A stretch of DNA of 19,052 bases from Bacteroidota bacterium (GCA_027488495.1 JAIYBO010000143.1:1-19052), one strand, 5' to 3'; shown: positions 1 through 8,260, numbered from the stretch's first letter. Notes: generated from the sequence alone by a model not told the origin. A program made the numbers and translations.

Positions 1-42
1 GTGAAGTACATGACCAAAATTCGTAACAACGATTCAATTTAA
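1..42 (+). CDS. actB: ActB C-terminal tail (partial), alternative complex III iron-sulfur/molybdopterin-like subunit
   Basis: Only the last 13 codons and a TAA stop lie in the window. Frame 1 reads VKYMTKIRNNDSI and then stops. A tail with a KIRN-type ending is what I recall for Bacteroidota ActB, the large periplasmic subunit that combines a molybdopterin-oxidoreductase-like domain with an iron-sulfur cluster domain. The stop lies 20 nt before actC, which fits the usual actA-B-C-D-E-F order. The identification rests mainly on position, because 13 residues are too few to prove homology. The gene begins upstream of the window. Confidence 0.7.
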   Translation: MKYMTKIRNNDSI

Positions 43-62
43 TTCACCCAAAAAATATTCGA

Positions 63-1412
63 ATGATACACGATTCAATCATTAGAGACAGACTTGTAAC
101 TGGCGATAAAACGGCTTCTGACGTTACGCGAGATATTGCAAGACCTATTTTGAACAACCCATCAACCGCTTGGAAAATCGGCTTTACTTTGTCGCTGATT
201 TTCTTAGGTATTTTTGGTGTGAGTTTGCTTTATACCTTGTTTACAGGTATTGGTGTTTGGAATATTAACAAATCAGTGATGTGGGGTTGGGATATTACCA
301 ACTTCGTATTTTGGGTGGGTATTGGTCACGCGGGAACCTTGATTTCTGCTGTATTGTTGTTATTCCGTCAGAAGTGGCGTATGAGTATCAACCGTTCAGC
401 GGAAGCGATGACAATTTTCGCGGTAATTTGTGCAGCCATGTTCCCTGTGTTTCACATGGGTCGTGTATGGGTAGGTTACTGGGCATTGCCTTTGCCAAAC
501 GGATTTGGTTCACTTTGGGTAAACTTTAACTCACCATTGTTGTGGGACGTATTTGCGATCTCTACCTACTTCAGCGTATCGTTGTTGTTCTGGTACATTG
601 GTTTGATACCTGATATTGCAACCATTCGTGATAAAGTAAAGTCGAAATTGGGTAAGACCATGTATGGTTTCTTCTCAATGGGTTGGACAGGTTCTACACG
701 CACTTGGGCTCGTTACGAATTGATTTCATTGATTTTGGCTGGTTTGAGTACACCGTTGGTATTGTCAGTACACACGATCGTATCTACGGATTTTGCAACT
801 TCTGTTATTCCAGGTTGGCATACCACGATTTTCCCTCCATATTTCGTTGCTGGTGCGATTTTCTCTGGTTTTGGAATGGTTGCTACTTTGTTGGTAGTAG
901 CTAGGAAGGTTATGAACTATGAAAACTACATCACTATTGGACACCTTGATGCGATGACTAAAATCATCATGGTAACTGGTACCATTGTGGGTATTGCATA
1001 CATCACGGAATTTTTTATCGCTTGGTATTCAGGAAACATCTATGAGCAATATGCTTTCACCAACCGTATGTTCGGTCCTTACTGGTGGGCTTATTGGAGT
1101 ATGATGACTTGTAACTTGATTGCACCGCAGGTATTTTGGTTCCGTTGGGCTCGTACTACGCCATGGTTCATTTTCATCATGAGTATTGTGGTGAACGTGG
1201 GTATGTGGTTTGAGCGTTTTGTAATTATCGTTACATCGTTGCACAGAGATTACTTGCCTTCAAGTTGGGTAATGTATTCAGGTTCGTTAACTGAAATAGG
1301 TTTGTTCCTTGGTACTTTTGGTATCTTCTTTACCTGTTTCTTCTTGTTTGCCAAATTCTTGCCTGTGATTAACATGGCGGAAGTTAAATCAATCCTTCGC
1401 AACCGCGAATAA
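63..1412 (+). CDS. actC: ActC, NrfD-like membrane subunit of alternative complex III
   Basis: Integral membrane quinol-oxidising subunit of alternative complex III, which passes electrons from menaquinol to cytochrome c without being related to the bc1 complex. The 449-residue product has about ten hydrophobic segments, near residues 38-60, 78-101, 115-133, 158-181, 217-240, 256-279, 298-321, 338-360, 368-390 and 407-431, as in the NrfD/PsrC family. Polar residues inside or next to these helices, such as His131 in FHMGR, His237 and Asp243 in HTIVSTDFA, and Glu384-Arg385 in WFERF, are the kind used for quinone and proton handling in the family; the exact roles here are inferred. There is no strong Shine-Dalgarno sequence, as usual in this phylum. 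The stop is 15 nt before actD. ActF is a paralogue, but ActC lacks the His-rich N-terminal loop of ActF. Confidence 0.93.
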   Translation: MIHDSIIRDRLVTGDKTASDVTRDIARPILNNPSTAWKIGFTLSLIFLGIFGVSLLYTLFTGIGVWNINKSVMWGWDITNFVFWVGIGHAGTLISAVLLLFRQKWRMSINRSAEAMTIFAVICAAMFPVFHMGRVWVGYWALPLPNGFGSLWVNFNSPLLWDVFAISTYFSVSLLFWYIGLIPDIATIRDKVKSKLGKTMYGFFSMGWTGSTRTWARYELISLILAGLSTPLVLSVHTIVSTDFATSVIPGWHTTIFPPYFVAGAIFSGFGMVATLLVVARKVMNYENYITIGHLDAMTKIIMVTGTIVGIAYITEFFIAWYSGNIYEQYAFTNRMFGPYWWAYWSMMTCNLIAPQVFWFRWARTTPWFIFIMSIVVNVGMWFERFVIIVTSLHRDYLPSSWVMYSGSLTEIGLFLGTFGIFFTCFFLFAKFLPVINMAEVKSILRNRE

Positions 1413-1427
1413 GTTCAACCTTTAAAG

Positions 1428-2003
1428 ATGACCATAATGGGAATTTTAGATAAAAAATTAAGTTTACGCGACCGCAACAAAATGTTGATCGGTGTATGGG
1501 AAGATGAAGATCATTTGATGTCGGGTGCTACTGAATTGGCTCACGCCGGTGTTCACATTCACGACATTTATACACCTTATCCAGTTCACGGTTTGGATCG
1601 TGTCATTGGTGCAAGAAGAAGTAAGTTGGCTAGAATTGCATTTTTCTGTGCCATCACTGGTCTTACATTGATGACCACCATGATTTGGTACATGTATGTA
1701 CACGATTGGCCCATGAACATTGGTAACAAGCCTGTGAGATTTACTCCTAGCTGGGCGCCAGTAATGTTCGAGGGAACTGTACTTTGTACTGCCTTTGGTA
1801 TGTCGTTCTTCTTCTTTTGGAGAAATAGATTGGTTCACGGTATTAAAAATGAGTTGTTAGACATTCGTCAAACCGATGACAGAATGGTAGTAGCCATCGA
1901 AACTGTGAATGGTATGGATGAAAAAGCAGTTCTCGACATCATGAAGAAACATGGTGCTGTAGAAGTGCGTGAGTTTCACAACGGCGTTCAAACCGTACTT
2001 TAA
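1428..2003 (+). CDS. actD: ActD, DUF3341 membrane subunit of alternative complex III
   Basis: Small membrane-anchored subunit of alternative complex III (DUF3341 family). The 191-residue protein starts with a ferredoxin-like soluble part that carries the family signature DIYTPYPVHGLD at about residues 46-57. Two transmembrane helices follow at about 68-90 and 110-131, joined by a loop with PMNIGNKP. A C-terminal soluble segment has the family motif TDDR at 149-152. ActD holds no cofactor in known complexes and is thought to help assembly or contact the membrane subunits. The ATG at 1428 is followed by a second in-frame ATG at 1437 (residue 4), so the start is uncertain by three codons. It lies 15 nt after actC and 13 nt before actE, in the same operon. 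Confidence 0.93.
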   Translation: MTIMGILDKKLSLRDRNKMLIGVWEDEDHLMSGATELAHAGVHIHDIYTPYPVHGLDRVIGARRSKLARIAFFCAITGLTLMTTMIWYMYVHDWPMNIGNKPVRFTPSWAPVMFEGTVLCTAFGMSFFFFWRNRLVHGIKNELLDIRQTDDRMVVAIETVNGMDEKAVLDIMKKHGAVEVREFHNGVQTVL

Positions 2004-2016
2004 TATTTGATTTACA

Positions 2017-2643
2017 ATGAACAACAAACTTTATATCTTGTTCGGTTCAATTGCTGTTTCAGCATTGATGAGCAGTTGTGTCAGTCGTGGAAACAATCCT
2101 GGTTGGGAATATGCTCCAGACATGTACTATTCGAAAGGTTACGAGGCCTACAATCAGGGTGATAGCAATACAGTTAATCCTTACGGGATGAACATGCGCG
2201 AGCCTGTGGCTGGTACCGTTGCAGTAGGAAAATTGGATTACAAATACAATTTAGAGAATACCGGTGAAGGTTACGATGCTTCGGCGTCTCTTACAGCACC
2301 TGTAGATGCAACTTTGGAAGATGGAAGAGGTAAGTACTTGTACGATGTTTATTGCACGCCTTGTCATGGTGCCAATGGTGCCAATGATGGTGAAGTGTTC
2401 AAAAAAGTATCTACACTGAAACCCGCTTGGAAAGGTTATTCTGATGAGTATATCAAAACACTTCCTGAAGGCAAAATCTATCACACCTTAACTTACGGCA
2501 AAAACAATATGGGTAGTCACGCGTCTGTTTTGAGTCCTAAGGATCGTTGGAAAGTGATTAAATATGTTAAATTCTTGAGCAGTCAAGGTACATCTTCATC
2601 AGAAGTTGCTGCGGCTGATTCTACAATGGCTACCACTAAATAA
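2017..2643 (+). CDS. actE: ActE, monohaem cytochrome c lipoprotein of alternative complex III
   Basis: Periplasmic monohaem cytochrome c subunit that relays electrons from the complex towards a soluble or oxidase-bound cytochrome c. The 208-residue product begins with a lipoprotein signal peptide ending in LMSSC, so Cys21 should be lipidated. The haem-binding motif CTPCH lies at residues 113-117, with Cys113 and Cys116 for the thioether bonds and His117 as proximal ligand. Met165 in GKNNMGSHAS is the likely distal ligand. The family phrase GRGKYLYDVYC precedes the haem site. A low-complexity Ser/Ala/Thr tail (about 190-208) ends the protein. The gene sits 13 nt after actD and 10 nt before actF. 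The assignment is firm because fold, motif and context agree. Confidence 0.94.
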   Translation: MNNKLYILFGSIAVSALMSSCVSRGNNPGWEYAPDMYYSKGYEAYNQGDSNTVNPYGMNMREPVAGTVAVGKLDYKYNLENTGEGYDASASLTAPVDATLEDGRGKYLYDVYCTPCHGANGANDGEVFKKVSTLKPAWKGYSDEYIKTLPEGKIYHTLTYGKNNMGSHASVLSPKDRWKVIKYVKFLSSQGTSSSEVAAADSTMATTK

Positions 2644-2653
2644 GCGAAATAAA

Positions 2654-4054
2654 ATGGGACACGGACATCATCACGTTGAAGTTAAACAGGAGCAATTCGT
2701 TTTTTCTCCTAAAGCAAAAAGGTTCTCAATCATTTTAATGGTTTTGGGACTTGTTTTTGTAGGTCTTGGTATTGCAAATTTGGGTGGTCATGACAACAAG
2801 CATGAAGCGAAAACTGAAACTGCAGCCCATGGAGAGCACGCCGTTGCTGGTCATGAAGCTGAAGGACATCATGCAGCCGCTCATGAAGAACATGGAAACG
2901 TTCCCAACGAGGCCTTTGGTCCACGTATGGAATTTCATCCTTTAGATAAACCTGCCAACACACGTATTTGGGCGAATTTCATGATCGTTGGATATTTTTT
3001 CCTAATGATCTCGTTGGTATCATTGATGTGGTATGCCATTCAATATGTTGCCAATGCCGGTTGGTCTGTAGGAATTAAGAGAGTTCCAGAAGCCATTATG
3101 ACTTTCATTCCAGTACCGTTTGTTATATTAATGATCGGTTTATTGATGGGTAAAAATGATATCTATCATTGGGCACATTATGAACATCTTGGCTTAAAGC
3201 CAGGAGAAGCCGGTTATGATGCAATCCTTGCTGGTAAATCTGGATTTTTGAATAGCACCATGTTGTTCGCTTTTCCAAGTGTATTGGTGGTTATTTGGTA
3301 TCTATTGATGCGCAAATTGCGTGCTCTGTCTGCCGCCGAAGACAATGGTACTAAAGGCGATGTGAGCTTCTTTAGAGCATCAACCAAATTCAGTGCGGCA
3401 TTTGCGGTGATCTTTGGATTTACAGTTTCTGTAATTGCATGGTTGTTGATCATGTCGGTAGATGCACATTGGTATTCAACCATCTTTGGATTCTATAATT
3501 TCGTAACGCATTGGGTAACCATGATAACCATTATGGCATTCATCGTTGCTTACATTAAGAAAGAGGGTTATTTGGGTTTTGTGACCAACGAACATATGCA
3601 CGATTTGGGTAAATTCATGTTTGCCTTCACCGTATTCTGGGCTTATTTGTGGCTTTCCCAGTACTTGTTGATTTGGTATGCACAAATCCCAGAAGAAATG
3701 GCATACTACCAAATCCGTTTTGAAAATTATAAATTCAACTTCCTATTGAACTTTGCGATGTGTTTCTGTATTCCTTTCTTGGGATTATTGATGCGCTCTG
3801 CAAAACGTAACAGATATGTATTGGCTATTATTGGGTCAATCATGATCTTGGGACACTATCACGATGTATGGTTGATGGTATTCCCAGGTGTATTTGGATC
3901 TGGTATGCAATTCGGATTCTTGGAATTGGGTATGTTCTTGTTGGTAGCCGGTATCTTTGTATACTGGGTATTCACAGCACTCACTAAACGTGGATTGGTT
4001 GCCATCAACCACCCATATTTGGAAGAGTCTGTTCACCACGACGTTGGAGTTTAA
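2654..4054 (+). CDS. actF: ActF, second NrfD-like membrane subunit of alternative complex III
   Basis: Paralogue of ActC and second polytopic quinol-related subunit of alternative complex III, 466 residues from the chosen start. I chose ATG 2654 (protein MGHGHHHVEV...) over an upstream in-frame ATG at 2606. The earlier start would lie inside actE by 38 nt and add an unrelated 16-residue leader. Helix 1 is at about residues 23-42. A hydrophilic loop (46-80) with nine His in 35 residues follows, and the extreme N-terminus also has His3, 5, 6 and 7. The rest holds about nine more helices. The segment VDAHWYSTIFGFYNF corresponds to the quinone-site region of ActC. The gene ends 19 nt before a strong terminator, so it is the last gene of the operon. 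No coxB or coxA follows, unlike many Bacteroidota act clusters. Confidence 0.93.
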   Translation: MGHGHHHVEVKQEQFVFSPKAKRFSIILMVLGLVFVGLGIANLGGHDNKHEAKTETAAHGEHAVAGHEAEGHHAAAHEEHGNVPNEAFGPRMEFHPLDKPANTRIWANFMIVGYFFLMISLVSLMWYAIQYVANAGWSVGIKRVPEAIMTFIPVPFVILMIGLLMGKNDIYHWAHYEHLGLKPGEAGYDAILAGKSGFLNSTMLFAFPSVLVVIWYLLMRKLRALSAAEDNGTKGDVSFFRASTKFSAAFAVIFGFTVSVIAWLLIMSVDAHWYSTIFGFYNFVTHWVTMITIMAFIVAYIKKEGYLGFVTNEHMHDLGKFMFAFTVFWAYLWLSQYLLIWYAQIPEEMAYYQIRFENYKFNFLLNFAMCFCIPFLGLLMRSAKRNRYVLAIIGSIMILGHYHDVWLMVFPGVFGSGMQFGFLELGMFLLVAGIFVYWVFTALTKRGLVAINHPYLEESVHHDVGV

Positions 4055-4073
4055 TACAACCAAAAATTATATT

Positions 4074-4104
4074 AAAAGGCCACTTCAACGAAGTGGCCTT
4101 TTTC
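4074..4104 (+). terminator. Intrinsic terminator of the act operon
   Basis: A perfect 13-bp stem (AAAAGGCCACTTC at 4074-4086 pairing with GAAGTGGCCTTTT at 4090-4102) with a 3-nt AAC loop is followed by further T residues. It lies 19 nt after the actF stop and 58 nt before valS, so it closes the act operon and separates it from valS. The A-tract on the left arm could also make it work on the other strand. Confidence 0.9.
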
Positions 4105-4148
4105 TTGTACATGCAATAAAATCAACCCAAAAGACAAATTCAAAATCG

Positions 4149-4156
4149 TAATTTTG
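4149..4156 (+). promoter_or_regulatory. Possible -7 box (TAATTTTG) for valS
   Basis: TAATTTTG matches the Bacteroidota -7 consensus TAnnTTTG exactly and ends only 5 nt before the valS ATG. A start site at the usual distance would give an almost leaderless mRNA. No TTG stands 19-21 nt upstream as a -33 element, and this short motif occurs often by chance in AT-rich DNA, so the call is weak. Because a strong terminator lies just upstream, valS does need a promoter in the interval 4105-4161. Confidence 0.35.
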
Positions 4157-4161
4157 TAACA

Positions 4162-6786
4162 ATGGAAATTTCCGCCAAATACAATCCTTCAAACGTCGAA
4201 GACAAATGGTACAAACATTGGTTGTCCCAAAAATATTTCAAATCTGTACCAGACGAACGTCCGGCCTATACCATAGTGATCCCTCCACCAAATGTTACAG
4301 GTGTTTTGCACATGGGGCATATGTTGAACAATACCATTCAGGATGTATTGATACGTAAAGCACGTAAACAAGGGTTCAACGCTTGTTGGGTGCCAGGTAC
4401 AGACCATGCAAGTATCGCAACAGAAGCCAAAGTGGTAAAATTGCTTGCAGAACAAGGCATTCCAAAATCATCATTAACCCGTGAAGAATTTTTGTCGCAT
4501 GCTTTTGCTTGGAAAGAGAAGTATGGTAATATCATTTTAGAGCAATTGCAAAAGTTGGGTGCAAGTTGTGATTGGGATAGAACCCGCTTTACCATGGAGC
4601 CCAGTCTTTACGAAGCAGTTGTAGATGTTTTCATAGACCTTTATCGGAAAGGATTGATTTATCGTGGTACCAAAATGGTGAATTGGGATCCTGCAGGACA
4701 AACTACGTTGAGCGATGAGGAGGTGATTTTCAAAGAAACTCCAGATCAACTGTTTTATGTAATTTATAAAGGGGTAGACTTCGATGGTGAATTAATGGTA
4801 GCAACCGCGAGGCCAGAAACCATTGCTGGCGATGTTGCCGTTTGTGTGAATCCCAACGATGAACGCTACCGTGATTTGATCGGTAAAAAAGTGATGGTTC
4901 CCCTTATAAATAGGGAAGTAACGATCATTGCAGATGATTATATCGATATAGAATTTGGTACGGGTGTTTTGAAAGTTACCCCGGCCCATGATATCAATGA
5001 TTATAACATCGGCTTAAAATACAAGCTTCCGGTTATTGATACGTTGAACGCGGATGGTACAATTTCTGAGGCGGGTCAATTGTTCGTAGGTCAAGATCGT
5101 TTCGTGGCCAGAAAGCAATGGGTTAAAGCATTGAAAGAAGCGGAATTGTTGGCCAAACAAGAAAATTACACCCACAATGTGGGTTATAGCGAAAGAACCG
5201 ATGCGGTGGTAGAGCCTAGGATTAGCACTCAGTGGTTTATGGATATGCAAATGTTCATGAAAAAGAACCCCGAAGTACTTTCATCTGTTATGAACGATGA
5301 AATCAATTTTTATCCGGCAAAATTGAAAAACACCTATAAACATTGGATGGAGAATGTGAAAGATTGGAACATTTCTCGTCAGTTGTGGTGGGGACATCGT
5401 ATTCCAGCTTGGTACTCAGCCACGGGTGAATGGGTGGTTGCAAAAACGGCAGAAGACGCAGTGATCGAGTTTGCGAAAAAGTCTATCACAGTAACAAAAG
5501 CTGAAATCAATCAAGACCCCGATGTATTGGATACTTGGTTTAGTTCATGGCTTTGGCCAATTTCAGTATTCGATGGAATAGGAGAGCATGCCAACAAAGC
5601 AGAACTCAATTATTATTATCCAACCAATGATTTGGTAACCGGGCCAGATATTTTGTTTTTCTGGGTGGCTCGCATGATCATGGCGGGATATGAATTTGAA
5701 GGCAAAATGCCTTTCAAAAATGTGTATTTCACTGGATTGATTCGTGATAAGCAGCGCAGAAAAATGAGTAAAAGTCTGGGAAACAGCCCAGATGCACTGG
5801 AGTTGATAGAAAAGTTCGGTGCCGACGCTGTTCGAATGGGTTTGCTTTTATGTTCACCTGCAGGAAATGATATTTTATTTGATGAAACACAAATCGAACA
5901 GGGCAGAAATTTTTGCAACAAAATTTGGAATGCGTTTAGGCTAATTCAGGGCTGGGAAACAGCGGATTCAGCTCCCACCAATGCCTCGAATCAAGCAAAG
6001 CACTACCTAGAAAATAGGCTCAATGCAGTTTTAATTGAAAACGAAAAGTTGTTTTCAGAATTCCGTTTGTCGGATGCTTTGATGGCTACCTATAAGTTGA
6101 TTTGGGACGATTTCTGTGCCATTTACCTCGAGGCGATCAAACCCCCTTACGGTGAGCCCATAGCCAAAATTACCAAACTTGAGGCTCAAAGTATTTTGCT
6201 CCAATTAATGTCGTTGTTGCATCCATATATGCCGTTCATTTCTGAAGAAATCGCGAGCTTGGTCTCGGGAGAAGGACAGTTTGAATCATTGGTAACATCG
6301 GCATACCCTCAACCATCCACAGCCAATGAAAATCAATTGGCATCGGAGCCCATGTTATTGGTTTCGGAAATTCGGAATTTGAGGAATACGAAAGGGCTTT
6401 CACCCAAAGAAACGTTGGAGTTGTGGGTTCCTGAAACGGCAACTGCATTGCGTAATATGAAGGATTTCATAGAGAAATTGGCCAATGTGAATTTGAGTTT
6501 CAACAGCAGTTCAAAACCCGTGAATGGTTTGCCGTTGATCATTGGTGTATATGAAATATGGGTGGAATTGGAGATTGAGGTTGACCCGAAAAAGGAATTG
6601 GAAGAATTGATAAAGGAAAAAGACTATTACGAGGGATTTGTGAGATCTGTAATGGGTAAATTGGGTAATGAGCGATTTGTACAAAATGCAAAACCCGAGG
6701 TGGTTGAAATAGAACGCAAGAAACTTGCAGATGCGAATGAAAAGCTCACGCTCATTCAAAATCGCATGAAACAAATAGGTGGATAA
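4162..6786 (+). CDS. valS: Valyl-tRNA synthetase
   Basis: Cytosolic class I aminoacyl-tRNA synthetase that charges tRNA-Val with valine using ATP. The 874 residues are a usual length. The class I signature HMGH is at 50-53 in the context PPPNVTGVLHMGH, and KMSKS is at 534-538 in RRKMSKSLGN. The editing (CP1) domain, which hydrolyses mischarged Thr-tRNA-Val, carries TARPET at 215-220 and VTPAHD at 272-277. DTWFSS at 457-462 marks the return to the catalytic core. The anticodon-binding helical domain follows, and a charged, coiled-coil C-terminal arm (about 806-874) contacts tRNA. The start MEISAKYNPSNVEDKWY is the normal N-terminus of the family. The gene stands alone between two terminators and is convergent with the minus-strand gene to its right. 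Confidence 0.97.
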   Translation: MEISAKYNPSNVEDKWYKHWLSQKYFKSVPDERPAYTIVIPPPNVTGVLHMGHMLNNTIQDVLIRKARKQGFNACWVPGTDHASIATEAKVVKLLAEQGIPKSSLTREEFLSHAFAWKEKYGNIILEQLQKLGASCDWDRTRFTMEPSLYEAVVDVFIDLYRKGLIYRGTKMVNWDPAGQTTLSDEEVIFKETPDQLFYVIYKGVDFDGELMVATARPETIAGDVAVCVNPNDERYRDLIGKKVMVPLINREVTIIADDYIDIEFGTGVLKVTPAHDINDYNIGLKYKLPVIDTLNADGTISEAGQLFVGQDRFVARKQWVKALKEAELLAKQENYTHNVGYSERTDAVVEPRISTQWFMDMQMFMKKNPEVLSSVMNDEINFYPAKLKNTYKHWMENVKDWNISRQLWWGHRIPAWYSATGEWVVAKTAEDAVIEFAKKSITVTKAEINQDPDVLDTWFSSWLWPISVFDGIGEHANKAELNYYYPTNDLVTGPDILFFWVARMIMAGYEFEGKMPFKNVYFTGLIRDKQRRKMSKSLGNSPDALELIEKFGADAVRMGLLLCSPAGNDILFDETQIEQGRNFCNKIWNAFRLIQGWETADSAPTNASNQAKHYLENRLNAVLIENEKLFSEFRLSDALMATYKLIWDDFCAIYLEAIKPPYGEPIAKITKLEAQSILLQLMSLLHPYMPFISEEIASLVSGEGQFESLVTSAYPQPSTANENQLASEPMLLVSEIRNLRNTKGLSPKETLELWVPETATALRNMKDFIEKLANVNLSFNSSSKPVNGLPLIIGVYEIWVELEIEVDPKKELEELIKEKDYYEGFVRSVMGKLGNERFVQNAKPEVVEIERKKLADANEKLTLIQNRMKQIGG

Positions 6787-6851
6787 CCTAAAATCAAGCG
6801 TTTACCTCATTTCATCAATTACATCAATGATTGTATTGAATTGCTTTAAAT

Positions 6852-6882
6852 AAAAAATGGCTCCGATTCGGAGCCATTTTTT
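6852..6882. terminator. Bidirectional intrinsic terminator between convergent genes
   Basis: A perfect 14-bp stem (AAAAAATGGCTCCG at 6852-6865 and CGGAGCCATTTTTT at 6869-6882) has a 3-nt ATT loop. It has an A-run on one side and a T-run on the other, so it can end transcripts from both directions: valS from the left and the haloperoxidase-like gene from the right. The final two bases are part of the TAA stop of the minus-strand gene. Confidence 0.92.
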
Positions 6883-8215
6883 ATTTCTTGGTTTTTAAAT
6901 GTTCTATGTGGTAGGAGCCCACATCATTGCCCAGTTTTTTGCCTTTTTCTATGGCATCGATAAAATGGATACCTCCATACAATCTTGAAATGCAAGCTTG
7001 GTTACTGGCTTCCCTAAAGTTCTTGAATTTCCTCACGCCAAGACCAAATTTGTATTCTGCGCTGTCTGTGAACTCGTATTCTCCGAATGTGGCAGTTAAA
7101 ACGCTCGCAGCAGCACTCGATACTACACTGTGTCCTGATGGATACTCAGGGAACGCAGGTGTTTGTATTGGGCTTATCCAGCTAGAGTCGATCAATTCGT
7201 GCACCGCAGTGATGGGTCTCAAATAATCAGTTTTGTATTTCACATACCAACAGGTAATAAATGCATCAAAAATGGCTGATGACAATCGCATCATTCCGTC
7301 TGCAGTTTCAATCAACGAATAATTCTTTTGTCTTGCAACCGTAGAAAACATCGATAACCAATGTCCCGCAGGAGATACCTTCAAAACATTGATGGTTGCA
7401 TGTCCGTAATGGACGGAAGCATTTGGATTATCATCCCAATACCACGCGGTTTTCAAGTGATTGGAATCTTTTTTATTCACTGTATCATATACCTGTTTGG
7501 TGATCGAATAGAAACGAGACGATTTTGATTTGCTGTATGGTTCTGGTTGCTCGTAGCTAAATTCCTTTACAGAATGAATTAACACAGGACGAATTCTTCC
7601 CCAGTTGGGCTCTATGGCTTCCATGAAATCTGGGGGTGTTTGTTCCCATGATCCAGCATTGTTCTTGGTTAAGAAAAATTCTCTTCCACGGAAATATGAA
7701 AATGAATCACTTTTCGACCATTTAACGATGTGTGAACCCACCGAATCGCCATAATTGATAGATGCTTCAAACATGGATTTAGACATTTTGTCTTTGTAGA
7801 AATCCAGTTGGCGATTGCGGAAATTGGCAATGGTATCTTCTTTGTATACCAATTTCTTGCTCACAAAAGTATGTGCCGCCATGGCCACCAAGTCTAAGCA
7901 ATATTTTTGCGATGTATCGGGTAGGGGGCCTTGTTTCAATCCATTCATCATGGAAGAAACACTGTTGTATTCATCGTAAAATGGCACTAAAGCCTCATAC
8001 GCTGCGATGGATGCATAAACATATCGTCTAGAACCAACTGGCGCGGCAACACGGTCAACCACGATGGCATTTTGAATAGCCATATTGCAAGTAGAAAGAA
8101 TGTCTTTTTGGATGATTTTGTTTTCGGTTTCCTTGGATTGGTTACAAGATGCTTGCGAAAACACAATCAACATGGCACTCAATAGCGAGCCGAATGAATA
8201 GAGTCTCATTTTCAT
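6881..8215 (-). CDS. Vanadium haloperoxidase/PAP2-superfamily lipoprotein
   Basis: Predicted exported lipoprotein of the vanadium-dependent haloperoxidase and type 2 phosphatidic acid phosphatase superfamily. I chose ATG 8215 (444 residues, MKMRLYSFGS...). The longer frame from 8263 would translate the hairpin of the upstream gene's terminator. The signal peptide ends in SQASC, making Cys24 the likely lipidated residue. All oxyanion-binding residues of the superfamily are present: Lys326-X6-Arg333-Pro, Pro359-Ser-Gly-His362, and Arg411-X5-His417. After His417 the Asp comes at +3 (HFID) instead of the +4 of the common HX3D signature. The N-terminal 250 residues resemble the helical part found in bacterial haloperoxidases. 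These proteins either oxidise halides with hydrogen peroxide or hydrolyse phosphate esters, and the sequence alone does not decide which. An ATG at 8209 is an alternative start. Confidence 0.85.
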   Translation of the reverse strand: MKMRLYSFGSLLSAMLIVFSQASCNQSKETENKIIQKDILSTCNMAIQNAIVVDRVAAPVGSRRYVYASIAAYEALVPFYDEYNSVSSMMNGLKQGPLPDTSQKYCLDLVAMAAHTFVSKKLVYKEDTIANFRNRQLDFYKDKMSKSMFEASINYGDSVGSHIVKWSKSDSFSYFRGREFFLTKNNAGSWEQTPPDFMEAIEPNWGRIRPVLIHSVKEFSYEQPEPYSKSKSSRFYSITKQVYDTVNKKDSNHLKTAWYWDDNPNASVHYGHATINVLKVSPAGHWLSMFSTVARQKNYSLIETADGMMRLSSAIFDAFITCWYVKYKTDYLRPITAVHELIDSSWISPIQTPAFPEYPSGHSVVSSAAASVLTATFGEYEFTDSAEYKFGLGVRKFKNFREASNQACISRLYGGIHFIDAIEKGKKLGNDVGSYHIEHLKTKK

Positions 8216-8231
8216 GTATGGTAAAATTAAT

Positions 8232-8260
8232 AAAAAAAGGCACGCAAAGTTGCGTGCCTT
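8232..8260 (-). terminator. Intrinsic terminator after the small basic gene
   Basis: Read on the minus strand, a 10-bp stem (AAGGCACGCA and TGCGTGCCTT, plus-strand positions 8237-8246 and 8251-8260) with a 4-nt loop is followed by seven T. It lies 22 nt after the stop of the 51-residue gene and 17 nt before the haloperoxidase start. It is the first clear intrinsic terminator met when reading leftwards from mreB. Confidence 0.88.

Noticed and set aside
1464..1838. 124-residue antisense frame inside actD
   Set aside because: It is a shadow of a strongly conserved gene, with no promoter, domain or plausible composition.
2606..2653. Upstream in-frame ATG that would extend ActF by 16 residues
   Set aside because: It lies inside the end of actE and gives an unrelated leader; ATG 2654 gives a usual His-rich ActF N-terminus and a 10-nt gap after actE.
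1..4054. Mobile or phage origin of the left operon
   Set aside because: The genes are an ordinary respiratory operon, with no integrase, transposase or flanking repeats.
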